From a virus: DNA of 23,844 nucleotides. Position numbers and translations under genes: made by a program. A model generated the notes under the pieces. The model searched no databases, was not told where the DNA came from, and was given only the letters and a program-made list of their open reading frames with translations. How positions within the stretch are numbered: position 1 is the stretch's first letter; each line of letters starts with the position of its first letter. The stretch is taken from IMG/VR virus record IMGVR_UViG_3300020053_000552, positions 1 through 23,844 of that record; one strand, 5' to 3'. Of this stretch, positions 14,085 to 21,253 are shown piece after piece.

Positions 14085-14903
14085 GTGACAACAATTTCTT
14101 TTGTATCAACTTTCCACAAGCCTGTATTAGATTTATACGGGCAACGCTTTGTTGACAGTTTTAGTAAAAACATTGATCAACAAATAAAACTTTATCTGTA
14201 TGCAGAAGACTGTGTTCCTGTTACAGATGATCCACGTATACACATTATGGATCATCATGCAACACTTCCAAAACTAGTTGCATTTAAAAACAAATGGAAA
14301 GATGTGCCTAAAGCAAATGGAAAATGTCCATGGCCTGAAAGGCGTCCAAGAGATCATCATAAAGAGTTTAAATGGAATGCAATACGATTTGCCAACAAAG
14401 TATATGCAGTATTTGATGCTGCACAACGTTGCGATACAGATTGGCTTGTTTGGCTAGATGCTGATACGTATGTACACTCGCCTGCATTATTAATGGACTT
14501 GCAAAAGTTTACACCCAAACGTGCTTGGATGAGTTATTTAGGCAGAGGAAAGAAGTGGCCCGAGTGCGGGTTTTACGGGCTAAATCTTAAAACAGATGCA
14601 GCACAAGAGTTTTTAGCAGAGTTTGAACGTGTGTACCAAGATGCTGAAAATGGAATATTCCAAATGGAAGAATGGCATGATAGTTATGTATTTGAAGAAG
14701 TAAGAAAAAAGATACAACACAAACATAGCCGAGTGCCGTTTTTTAACATAAGCGGTGATTTAATAAACGGCGAAGGACACCCAATGATTAACAGTGATTT
14801 AGGAAAATATTTTGATCACTTGAAAGGCGACAGAAAAGAAGTTGGGAAAAGCAACAAACCAAAAGACTTGAAAGTTAAACGCACTGAAAGTTATTGGCAG
14901 TAG
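14085..14903 (+). CDS. GT-A glycosyltransferase with DxD motif (plus-strand copy)
   Basis: A 272-residue protein starting at GTG 14085, with AAGGA seven bases upstream. WLVWLDADTYVHSP around residue 125 contains the DAD metal and nucleotide-sugar motif. SYLGRGKKWPECGFYGLN near residue 146, HDSYVF near residue 194, and the final GHPMIN...LGKYFDHLKGDRK segment are shared with the protein at 20501-21253, so the two are paralogues. Such phage GT-A proteins probably move a nucleotide-activated sugar onto a glycan or protein; donor and acceptor are unknown. It is one of only two plus-strand genes in the window and overlaps the convergent gene at its 3' end by 13 bases. Basic C-terminal tail (NKPKDLKVKRTESYWQ). 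Confidence 0.8.
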   Translation: MTTISFVSTFHKPVLDLYGQRFVDSFSKNIDQQIKLYLYAEDCVPVTDDPRIHIMDHHATLPKLVAFKNKWKDVPKANGKCPWPERRPRDHHKEFKWNAIRFANKVYAVFDAAQRCDTDWLVWLDADTYVHSPALLMDLQKFTPKRAWMSYLGRGKKWPECGFYGLNLKTDAAQEFLAEFERVYQDAENGIFQMEEWHDSYVFEEVRKKIQHKHSRVPFFNISGDLINGEGHPMINSDLGKYFDHLKGDRKEVGKSNKPKDLKVKRTESYWQ

Positions 14904-15820
14904 TTGCGCATATGCCGCCAACAAGTTCCATTGCGCAGTTCATCAAATTTCCAGTGGAACATACTAATACGTTGTAGCCATGCTTCTCTGTCAAACTCTT
15001 TTGGGCTTTCTAATCTGTGGAAATCATCATGCGAAACATCACTACACTGACTGTTTGTACTATCGGTTATAAATGAGTGATACCCTTGTATAATAGGACC
15101 TACTACGCTACTACTGTTATGGTTAACCACTGCCCATGCTTTGTGCATGTCTTGTTCCAGCGGTGTGCCAAACTCACTTATTCGTACGCCTCTTATTTTT
15201 GCCAGTCGAGAAGTACGATGATTTAAATATTGATGTGCCGCTTTGTCGCCTGGGTGTGCTCTAACAACAATGGGCCTGTCGCTGTGTTTTCGAATACGAT
15301 TAATAGTTTGTATTGCCCATTCTTGCACATCTAGCCCTTTCATGCTCCAACCACCGTTGCGTTGCATCATTAGAACAATAAACTTTCCTTTTTTAATAGT
15401 AGGTTGTAACTGTATGCCAGTGTCTCTACTAATAATATTCCATCTATTAGGATCAACGTGTGCATCGCAATATTCGCCAGTTGTAGGGAATATTCCATTA
15501 AAACTATATCGTAGATAGCCATGCGGATTAAGTTTATTAGCATATAAAAAAAGATTAGCATCGGCGCAGCAAACATGTTTATTTGTTTTAGCTTGATGAT
15601 TAATAATGTCGTCTCTTAACTTTAAATGAGGAGTAGTTTTTTTATCATATACCCATCCTTGTATAACTCCAACATCAGAGTTTACTAAGTGTTCTCCATC
15701 ATGTAGTATACCGGTATCGCCTGCTGCATTAACACCTTGTACAAAATGTTTTAATAACAATGTCTTTTGTTCATTGCTGTTTGCTCTTGGAACACTTTTA
15801 AGATAACTAACTACTTTCAT
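14891..15820 (-). CDS. GT-B-like glycosyltransferase, possible CMP-sugar (Kdo) transferase, copy B
   Basis: A 309-residue relative of the gene at 13199-14044. Shared landmarks are a W....TI.RIRKHSDRPIV block, VRAHPG with His189-Pro190, and AVVNHNSSSVVGPIIQGYHS with Ser residues 236-238. After these come DVSHDDFHRLESP and a conserved REAWLQR near the end; copy A has DVSNTDFKNIEHP followed by RKQWLND. HP and Ser motifs are those of CMP-sugar-using GT-B enzymes. Compared with copy A it has a different N-terminal half (LVNSDVGVIQGWVYDKKT), which in GT-B enzymes binds the acceptor, so the acceptor probably differs. The start overlaps the upstream relative by 14 bases. Kdo as the transferred sugar is inferred from kdsA and kdsB in the window. 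Confidence 0.65.
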   Translation of the reverse strand: MKVVSYLKSVPRANSNEQKTLLLKHFVQGVNAAGDTGILHDGEHLVNSDVGVIQGWVYDKKTTPHLKLRDDIINHQAKTNKHVCCADANLFLYANKLNPHGYLRYSFNGIFPTTGEYCDAHVDPNRWNIISRDTGIQLQPTIKKGKFIVLMMQRNGGWSMKGLDVQEWAIQTINRIRKHSDRPIVVRAHPGDKAAHQYLNHRTSRLAKIRGVRISEFGTPLEQDMHKAWAVVNHNSSSVVGPIIQGYHSFITDSTNSQCSDVSHDDFHRLESPKEFDREAWLQRISMFHWKFDELRNGTCWRHMRNYCQ

Positions 15821-16619
15821 TTAGTATTTCCCAGGCAATGCCTGTACGCATTTCTTTGGCTGTAAACTGACAATAACTTAGATGTGCAGCAAATGCAGTC
15901 ATGTCGACAGGGTTAGGTATATACAAATCATTTATCTGAGATATTTCAGTATTACAAAACATTGTTGCTGAATTTTGTGCTAATGCTATTGCAGGAACAC
16001 CGTAAAGTAATGCTTCAGTGGCCGCAATGCTATTATAAGTAACTACGCAATATGCATCCTCCATAGCCTGCTGAATAGTATTTGTACTAGTTCGATCGGT
16101 ACGTGAAGGTTTTAGTCTAACTTCAATATCCATTGATGTATATTTTTTAATCTCTGCTATAGTTTCTTGCATCCATGTATCCAAGTTATATCCATTAAAT
16201 ACCATAACTTTTTCACTTGGTGGAACTATTAATATTTTTGATCCAGGGCGATGATTTCTATATCTCCATTTTAATAGACCGAGTCTATCGTGGTCTCTAG
16301 GAATACAAGGTCCAAGATTTTGCATAGCGTTTTTTGTAATTCGATGATAATCTTTTTTGACACCAGCTTGTATATATCCAGTATCAATAGTATAAAAATC
16401 AATATTATGTTGCTGACAGTACCTAATAGCTTTACGACTAGTGCCGCCTATGCCTCTACAAACTAATGGATTGGTAGTGCCTTTCTTAGCGTCCCATTCG
16501 CCAAGTTTGCCACCGCATCCAATAATAAATGATTCAAGATAAGGATCGTATTCAACACCTTTTTTTGATAAATCAAAATCTTCTGTATCTGGTGCTATTG
16601 CTTGTACTTTTCTGCCCAT
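15807..16619 (-). CDS. GT-B-like protein, copy C, with altered HP motif
   Basis: A 270-residue third relative, starting at ATG 16619 with AAGGA seven bases upstream. The block VRLKPSR places Lys170-Pro171 where the other two copies have His-Pro. VVTYNSIAATEALLYGVPAI (Ser197) supplies the Ser motif and the helix that closes the donor site in GT-B enzymes. The N-terminal half includes FIIGCGGKLGEWD and a NIDFYTIDTGYIQ strand. Loss of the HP histidine, thought to contact CMP in this superfamily, suggests a different donor or reduced activity. The same frame is open for 53 more codons upstream, reaching the A9 run in the GT8-like gene, so a longer fused form is possible. The ending is coupled to copy B. 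Confidence 0.62.
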   Translation of the reverse strand: MGRKVQAIAPDTEDFDLSKKGVEYDPYLESFIIGCGGKLGEWDAKKGTTNPLVCRGIGGTSRKAIRYCQQHNIDFYTIDTGYIQAGVKKDYHRITKNAMQNLGPCIPRDHDRLGLLKWRYRNHRPGSKILIVPPSEKVMVFNGYNLDTWMQETIAEIKKYTSMDIEVRLKPSRTDRTSTNTIQQAMEDAYCVVTYNSIAATEALLYGVPAIALAQNSATMFCNTEISQINDLYIPNPVDMTAFAAHLSYCQFTAKEMRTGIAWEILNESS

Positions 16620-16785
16620 ATTATTTTCCTTAACTTCTTTTAATATTTTATCCGGCTGGTATACTACTCTGTCAGGATCAACTATATCCTGTACTGTTGC
16701 ATTAAAATAATCAATAAGATATTTTGGATAATCTAAGTCGTCTATTTTTCTATCTCTAAATCTTAAATCACCGATCTTTTTTTTT
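16620..16785 (-). other. Stop-free -1 frame from an A9 run joining the GT8-like gene to GT-B copy C
   Basis: The minus strand has nine consecutive A (16785-16777) near the end of the GT8-like gene. In that gene's frame a stop follows four codons after the run. A -1 shift on AAA AAA instead enters a frame with 53 sense codons (starting KIGDLRFRDRKIDDLDYPKY, ending LKEVKENN). That frame continues without a stop into ATG 16619 of copy C. It has no ATG, GTG or TTG of its own and reads like real protein. The predicted fusion would have about 570 residues. Confidence 0.6.
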
Positions 16786-17518
16786 GACTTTCGATTATTT
16801 CTTCATGCATACGACTTTTTGCATTATACCATTCACTTGCATATTCGCAAGATTCATATTGTTTAAACCAAGGGCCACCTTCTGTGTAGTGTAAAAACTT
16901 TGGAGATCCATCCTCTGGTTCTTTGTACCATCCTACTAACCAGTTCCATTCGTGACTTAGTTCTCCAATTTCTGTATCGTCTAGCCAACTAAATCTATGA
17001 AAGTATGCTCCAGTTTTATGTACATTGTTTACTTGTTCGGCTGTTATACTTGCATTGCTAGGATGCCCACAGTTAATAAGCATCATACTACTCCAGTTTT
17101 TACGTGGATATATATGCTGAACTTGTCCGTCCATTTTTACAGTTTCTTTTGGAGTGTAATCATGTTGAGCGCACATCACAGCATATTTGTCATCAACTTG
17201 GTCAAACAATAGTTTAACATCTTCGAGAGCAACAAAGTCACAGTCAATAAACAATGCCCAACCTTTATACTCGGTTAAATGCGGAATAAGAAATCTTGTA
17301 AATGTAAATTCTGTACTTGCTAACGCATCTACTGGTCTAGTATATACTTTATGCTTACGAAGTTCTTTTTGCTTCAATGGTATAACTTCAACAGGAACAC
17401 TAGCAAGTTGTTCAATACTGCTTTTACACACTTGGTATGCAATATCTTCTCTGCTATCCCAACCTACAAATATTTTTAATGGTTCAATAGGTTGATCTAT
17501 TTTAATCTCTTCGCTCAA
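16763..17518 (-). CDS. GT8-like GT-A glycosyltransferase
   Basis: A 251-residue protein opening with a 14-residue leader, then KIFVGWDSREDIAYQVCKSS, typical of a GT8-like phage/bacterial family. ALFIDCDFVALED around residue 92 contains the DxD motif for metal and nucleotide-sugar. NWSSMMLINCGHPSN and FSWLDDTEIGELSHEWNWLVGW follow, and the late KFLHYTEGGPWF resembles the GT8 HxxGxxKPW segment that binds the diphosphate. The donor is unknown, likely a UDP- or GDP-sugar. The start lies 17 bases inside the nucleotidyltransferase-cupin gene. The last four residues (RSVI) follow an A9 run, and the true C-terminus may continue in the -1 frame into GT-B copy C. Confidence 0.82.
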   Translation of the reverse strand: MSEEIKIDQPIEPLKIFVGWDSREDIAYQVCKSSIEQLASVPVEVIPLKQKELRKHKVYTRPVDALASTEFTFTRFLIPHLTEYKGWALFIDCDFVALEDVKLLFDQVDDKYAVMCAQHDYTPKETVKMDGQVQHIYPRKNWSSMMLINCGHPSNASITAEQVNNVHKTGAYFHRFSWLDDTEIGELSHEWNWLVGWYKEPEDGSPKFLHYTEGGPWFKQYESCEYASEWYNAKSRMHEEIIESQKKRSVI

Positions 17519-18266
17519 TATCTTTCTCCGTTAATTCGTTACCTAACCATACTTCTATTACACGAACTGTCTTTTCGTCATTGTTAACTGCTTTATGCCA
17601 GCAAAGTGCAGGTATATCTAAACTGTGACCTTGGCCAACAACATATGTGTGCTTTTCTTCGCCGTCATACTGTAGTGTAATCTCTACATTACCTTCAACT
17701 ACATGCCAATGTTCCGAACGTGTAAAATGCCGTTGGTCGCTTAATGCTTTACCTGCATCAAACTCTAGTTGTTTTACTTGCCAGCCATCGCCCTTGTCTA
17801 GCACAGTGTATCTGCCCCAAGCACGTTCTGTAGTAGGTTGGCTCCATTCTTTTAGTATCCAACTGCTACTGTTTTTCTTGTCCTCACCGCCAACACCAAA
17901 TACAAATTCTACATCAGGATGATTGCCGTATGTTGCTTGTTCTGGTATGCTACCATCAACTCTATCGCCTCCGTTGGCGACAATCAACTTGCCTCTGTGT
18001 GTGGCAAGCAAATAACCAATAGCTTGTGTTGTGCCGCCTGTGTCGTCGTCTTTAACAAGTATAACTTCATCAACACAAGCAAGTTCTTTTACTATTGCAG
18101 CACGTTCGTGAAAAGGCATAAACGGCCTGCCTTTTTTATTCACAAGCCATGTATCGCTGTTTAATCCTACAACTAGTTTATCGCCCAACTGTTTTGCTGC
18201 TTTAAAATATTCAATATGACCGCTGTGAAGTGGGTCGAACCCGCCTGTAACTAATACTGTTTTCAT
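17502..18266 (-). CDS. Nucleotidyltransferase-cupin fusion (heptose/glycerol-phosphate type + sugar isomerase-like cupin)
   Basis: A 254-residue two-domain protein. Residues about 1-135 form a HxGH nucleotidyltransferase: TGGFDPLHSGHIEYFKAAK at 7-25, VVGLNSDTWLVNKKGRPFMP at 32-51, and an ERAAIV helix after it. This arrangement matches the adenylyltransferase half of HldE/RfaE and glycerol-3-phosphate cytidylyltransferases. Residues about 143-250 form a cupin like the C-terminal domain of ManC/type II mannose-6-phosphate isomerase: RAWGRYTVLDKGDGWQVKQL, then SEHWHVVEGNVEITL and IPALCWHKAVNN. The fusion would activate a sugar- or polyol-phosphate and perhaps isomerise or bind its precursor. HldE normally joins a kinase, not a cupin, so this pairing is unusual. 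It leads into the GT8-like gene by a 17-base overlap. Confidence 0.85.
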   Translation of the reverse strand: MKTVLVTGGFDPLHSGHIEYFKAAKQLGDKLVVGLNSDTWLVNKKGRPFMPFHERAAIVKELACVDEVILVKDDDTGGTTQAIGYLLATHRGKLIVANGGDRVDGSIPEQATYGNHPDVEFVFGVGGEDKKNSSSWILKEWSQPTTERAWGRYTVLDKGDGWQVKQLEFDAGKALSDQRHFTRSEHWHVVEGNVEITLQYDGEEKHTYVVGQGHSLDIPALCWHKAVNNDEKTVRVIEVWLGNELTEKDIERRD

Positions 18267-18274
18267 AATAGTAC

Positions 18275-18850
18275 TTATATGATAGTTTTATTCTGTTCTA
18301 AAAAAGTGGCATATGTTATTTGTTCGTAGTTAATATTTTTATTTACAAACCACGTTTCGTATATTTTTTCAGGTTCGTCATTTATGAATACTTGATCAAC
18401 TGCAACTTTGTATCCATTGCTAACCATAAACTCTTTTGCAAGTAGATTATATTTGCTGCCTTCTTGATACTCATCGTGTTCAAATGTTATACAGTCAAAT
18501 GTAACGCCTTGACTTATTACTCGTTGTAATGCTCGAAATGTATTTGCAGCAGGTTCGATATCACAGCTCAAATATCCTACATGCATATTCATATTATTTT
18601 CTTGTATTGCTTTTTGATAATCAAAAGTTAGTGCATTTTCAAAATAACATTTATTGTTTCTAGATTCTGCTTGCCAATCTGGTAAGTGTTTTTGTGAAAG
18701 CTCAATACTAAAACCTTGAAAGTTGTTGTTTTCTAACTCGTATGTGTTGTTAAACTTTACAGGTTTTTTGGCGCCGATTTCGATATAAGATTTTGTAGTG
18801 CATATGTTTAATGCAAATAAATCTTGACATGATTGAGAATAGGATTTCAT
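18275..18850 (-). CDS. FkbM-like methyltransferase-fold protein
   Basis: A 191-residue protein beginning MKSYSQSCQDLFALNIC. TTKSYIEIGAKKPVKFNNTY near residue 18 matches the FkbM-type opening (fiEiGa.dp...nNTy). GFSIEL follows as the second SAM-fold strand, and MHVGYLSCDIEPAANTFRAL near residue 89 and DCITFEHDEY near residue 118 match the later strands with acidic residues. The usual GxGxG loop is replaced by EIGAKKP, so SAM binding is not certain. FkbM proteins O-methylate sugars or other small molecules. The start shares TAATG with the UDP-sugar dehydrogenase, which places it in a sugar-modifying operon. The nucleosidase near the left end could clear the SAM by-product. Confidence 0.68.
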   Translation of the reverse strand: MKSYSQSCQDLFALNICTTKSYIEIGAKKPVKFNNTYELENNNFQGFSIELSQKHLPDWQAESRNNKCYFENALTFDYQKAIQENNMNMHVGYLSCDIEPAANTFRALQRVISQGVTFDCITFEHDEYQEGSKYNLLAKEFMVSNGYKVAVDQVFINDEPEKIYETWFVNKNINYEQITYATFLEQNKTII

Positions 18851-19644
18851 TAACTTCTCATTCCATTGAATACTGTTTTCTTAAACTTTTCATTATCAGT
18901 ATGCACACTGTTAATCAGTTCAAAGTCTAAGTTTAGTTGCTTTAATAAAGATGCTATTGCTTGTGTATCTTTAGGCAAGCACATACCACCATACCCTCTA
19001 AGATTGGGATTTACATCTAAATACATATCAGTAGCTTTGCCCGTTTTGATATAGGCATTTTTAATCGTAGTATAATCGCAATCTAACTTTTCACAAATTT
19101 CGTACATAACATTTGCAAATGTGACACGCAAAGCAGCGTACACATTGTTATAATATTTTAAAACTTCTGCTTCATTAGGCGTTAGGTGTTCTGTGTGTTC
19201 TGGTAACTCGCCGTGTGCTTTTACAAGTTTACGATACACCCAAATATCATGTGTGCCAATTGCAAGCAACTTATGATTGTTAATAAAATCTTCTGCTGCA
19301 CAACGTTCACGTAAAAACTCTGGCACAAAACATATAGTAAGATTTCTATATGTATCTATCATGCGTTGTGTAAATCCTGGAACAACTGTACTACGTATTG
19401 CAATAATACCTTTGTAAGAATAAAGATTGAGTTCTTTTATTACTGATTCTAATATACTTGTATCACAACTTCCATCAGCAGCTTGAGGAGTAGGCACACA
19501 TAGAAATGCTATTTCGGCATCCAAGACTTCGTTGATTGTTGTGTCAAGTTTTGTATCATGTGTAACTAGGTCATGTCCTAGCATACTAAACCCTGAATAA
19601 TTGGCACTGCCTACCGCGCCCATACCTATAATACCTATCTTCAT
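18850..19644 (-). CDS. UDP-glucose/GDP-mannose dehydrogenase family protein, lacking the C-terminal domain
   Basis: A 264-residue protein with a Rossmann GIIGMGAVGSANYSGF at residues 4-19 for NAD. FLCVPTP (48-53), IRSTVVPG (83-90) and FVPEFLRER (106-114) are the classic nucleotide-sugar dehydrogenase segments. GYGGMCLPKDTQA at 218-230 contains catalytic Cys222. Full-length enzymes have 390-450 residues with a third domain that binds the nucleotide-sugar; here the protein stops shortly after the Cys motif. From general knowledge, short versions of this family occur in other T4-like marine phages, so this is probably not a recent truncation. It would oxidise a UDP- or GDP-sugar to the uronic acid if still active. 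ATGA overlap joins it to the epimerase gene. Confidence 0.85.
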   Translation of the reverse strand: MKIGIIGMGAVGSANYSGFSMLGHDLVTHDTKLDTTINEVLDAEIAFLCVPTPQAADGSCDTSILESVIKELNLYSYKGIIAIRSTVVPGFTQRMIDTYRNLTICFVPEFLRERCAAEDFINNHKLLAIGTHDIWVYRKLVKAHGELPEHTEHLTPNEAEVLKYYNNVYAALRVTFANVMYEICEKLDCDYTTIKNAYIKTGKATDMYLDVNPNLRGYGGMCLPKDTQAIASLLKQLNLDFELINSVHTDNEKFKKTVFNGMRS

Positions 19645-20504
19645 AATAAACTTTCCACTGTCTTTCTCAAACCGTCTTGCAAAGGTGTATAATCATCAAA
19701 CTCTGTTAGCGTTCTAACAAGTGTTGTATCTGGGCAACGGCGTTTTGCACTACCAACAGGTCCAGGGCGTACTTCAAGTTTATCTGGATTGATACCCATT
19801 ATGCCCATTATTAGTTTGGCTACTAGCTTTATTTTAACTTCGTATTGACTGCCAACGTTTACAGTTTTGTTGCTGTGATTGCGCACAAGTATATCTGTCA
19901 TTTTTACAGCATCGTCTACATAACAGAAGCTACGGGTATCATCGCCTTTGATATAATATTCTCCTGCTTTACAACGTTCTACAAACTCGTTGATAAAATG
20001 ATCTATCTGTCCTGGTCCATACACGTTAAAGTAGCGTATGATAAGATATTCCAATCCACTGTTTGCTACTAGGTTTTCGCCAAGAGCTTTCGGAATACTA
20101 TAACTCCATCTTGGATTCGTAATGTCGTTAAACACAACTGGTACTTGCTCATCAGTTGGCACAGGGTAATAACCTTCATCTATTGCTCCGTTAAATATTT
20201 CACATGTACTTGCAAACACAAACTTGGTGTTTGTATCTCTATAACGTTCGATTAAGTTTATTGTAGGCAATGTATTATTAATCAATACATCAGTAGGCTG
20301 TTCATAAAATAGTCGAGTACCATTAGTTGCTGCAAGATGTACTACAACATCACAATCAGGCATTGAACTAGTTACACCAGAATACCTTAGGTTTTTAATA
20401 TTTCCGTCTTTTTGATCATATGGAAATACTTCGCCAGTATCTTTTACATAGTTATAATAATGACTACCAATAAATCCTTTATGTCCTGTTAATACTATTT
20501 TCAT
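19641..20504 (-). CDS. NAD-dependent sugar epimerase/dehydratase (extended SDR)
   Basis: A 287-residue extended short-chain dehydrogenase. GHKGFIG at residues 7-13 is the NAD-binding GxxGxxG. VVHLAATNGTRLFYEQP at 54-70 is the typical (V)HLAA strand and helix. The catalytic set is Ser99/Thr100 (FASTCEIF), Tyr135 and Lys139 (YSIPK). RYFNVYGPGQ near residue 168 is the substrate-binding segment, and RSFCYVDDAV follows. Family members interconvert nucleotide sugars, for example UDP-glucose/galactose or GDP-mannose derivatives; the exact one is unclear. It overlaps both neighbours as ATGA, between a GT-A gene and the UDP-sugar dehydrogenase, so these three probably supply and use a modified sugar. 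Confidence 0.9.
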   Translation of the reverse strand: MKIVLTGHKGFIGSHYYNYVKDTGEVFPYDQKDGNIKNLRYSGVTSSMPDCDVVVHLAATNGTRLFYEQPTDVLINNTLPTINLIERYRDTNTKFVFASTCEIFNGAIDEGYYPVPTDEQVPVVFNDITNPRWSYSIPKALGENLVANSGLEYLIIRYFNVYGPGQIDHFINEFVERCKAGEYYIKGDDTRSFCYVDDAVKMTDILVRNHSNKTVNVGSQYEVKIKLVAKLIMGIMGINPDKLEVRPGPVGSAKRRCPDTTLVRTLTEFDDYTPLQDGLRKTVESLL

Positions 20505-21253
20505 TTCTTTTTCTTTGTTGCTTTAATAAAATAAACATCGCGTTGTTCTTTTCGTGTGCCTTTGTAATGACACATGTGATTTTTAAATGCTGAATCAAAG
20601 TGTCCTTTGCTAATACCTTTTGGACTAATACTCTGACCAACAATCTTGTTTTCTTTTTCTAGCTTTTCTAAGCAAGCATCAAATACATGACAATCTAACT
20701 GTGCAGGTAGATTGTATATTTCATCTGTATCATAATACCATTCCCATAAGTCAAAAAACTCAGCACTATTAGAACAGTCTAAGTTAAAACTTAACCAACC
20801 TGTTTCTGTGTATTTTCCGTCGCGGCCAAGATAGCTTACAAACTTATCATTGTCTAAGAAGCTACGCAAGTACTCTTCGTTAATAGGTGCAAGTATTTCG
20901 GTGTCAGCATCGAGCCAAATAAGTCTGTCAGTTTTAACTTTTCGACTAGCATCAATAATACAATAACTTTTGTAACTAAATCTTACAGCATCAGTATAAA
21001 ACCCTTTGGTACCTTCTTTAACAGGTCTTCCACTATTGCGCTTTTTAAAACGTTTAAGTCCTTTAGATTCCTTTGAAAGAATATAGTTTTTCCATTTCTC
21101 AGTATCGTCAAATAAAGGTGTGTCAGTGTATACTAACACATTAACATTTTCATCTAAATATTTTTCCAAACTATTCATAAAATACTTGGCATATATTTCA
21201 TAATGCTGATCGCCAAATGTTGTAACGATTGTTGTTTTTACATTACCATCCAA
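20501..21253 (-). CDS. GT-A glycosyltransferase with DxD motif (minus-strand paralogue)
   Basis: A 250-residue paralogue of the plus-strand protein at 14085-14903. Common features are an N-terminal IVTTFGDQHYEIYAKYFMNS strand and helix, RLIWLDADTEI around residue 115 with DAD, KFVSYLGRDGKYTETGWLSF near residue 136, and the closing CHYKGTRKEQRDVY. It has a longer Lys/Arg-rich loop near residues 60-80 than the other copy and a poly-Lys end. The start is TTG 21253, overlapping the FkbM methyltransferase by 11 bases, because the frame has no ATG before residue 26. Donor and acceptor unknown. The gene precedes the epimerase directly. Confidence 0.8.
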   Translation of the reverse strand: MDGNVKTTIVTTFGDQHYEIYAKYFMNSLEKYLDENVNVLVYTDTPLFDDTEKWKNYILSKESKGLKRFKKRNSGRPVKEGTKGFYTDAVRFSYKSYCIIDASRKVKTDRLIWLDADTEILAPINEEYLRSFLDNDKFVSYLGRDGKYTETGWLSFNLDCSNSAEFFDLWEWYYDTDEIYNLPAQLDCHVFDACLEKLEKENKIVGQSISPKGISKGHFDSAFKNHMCHYKGTRKEQRDVYFIKATKKKK

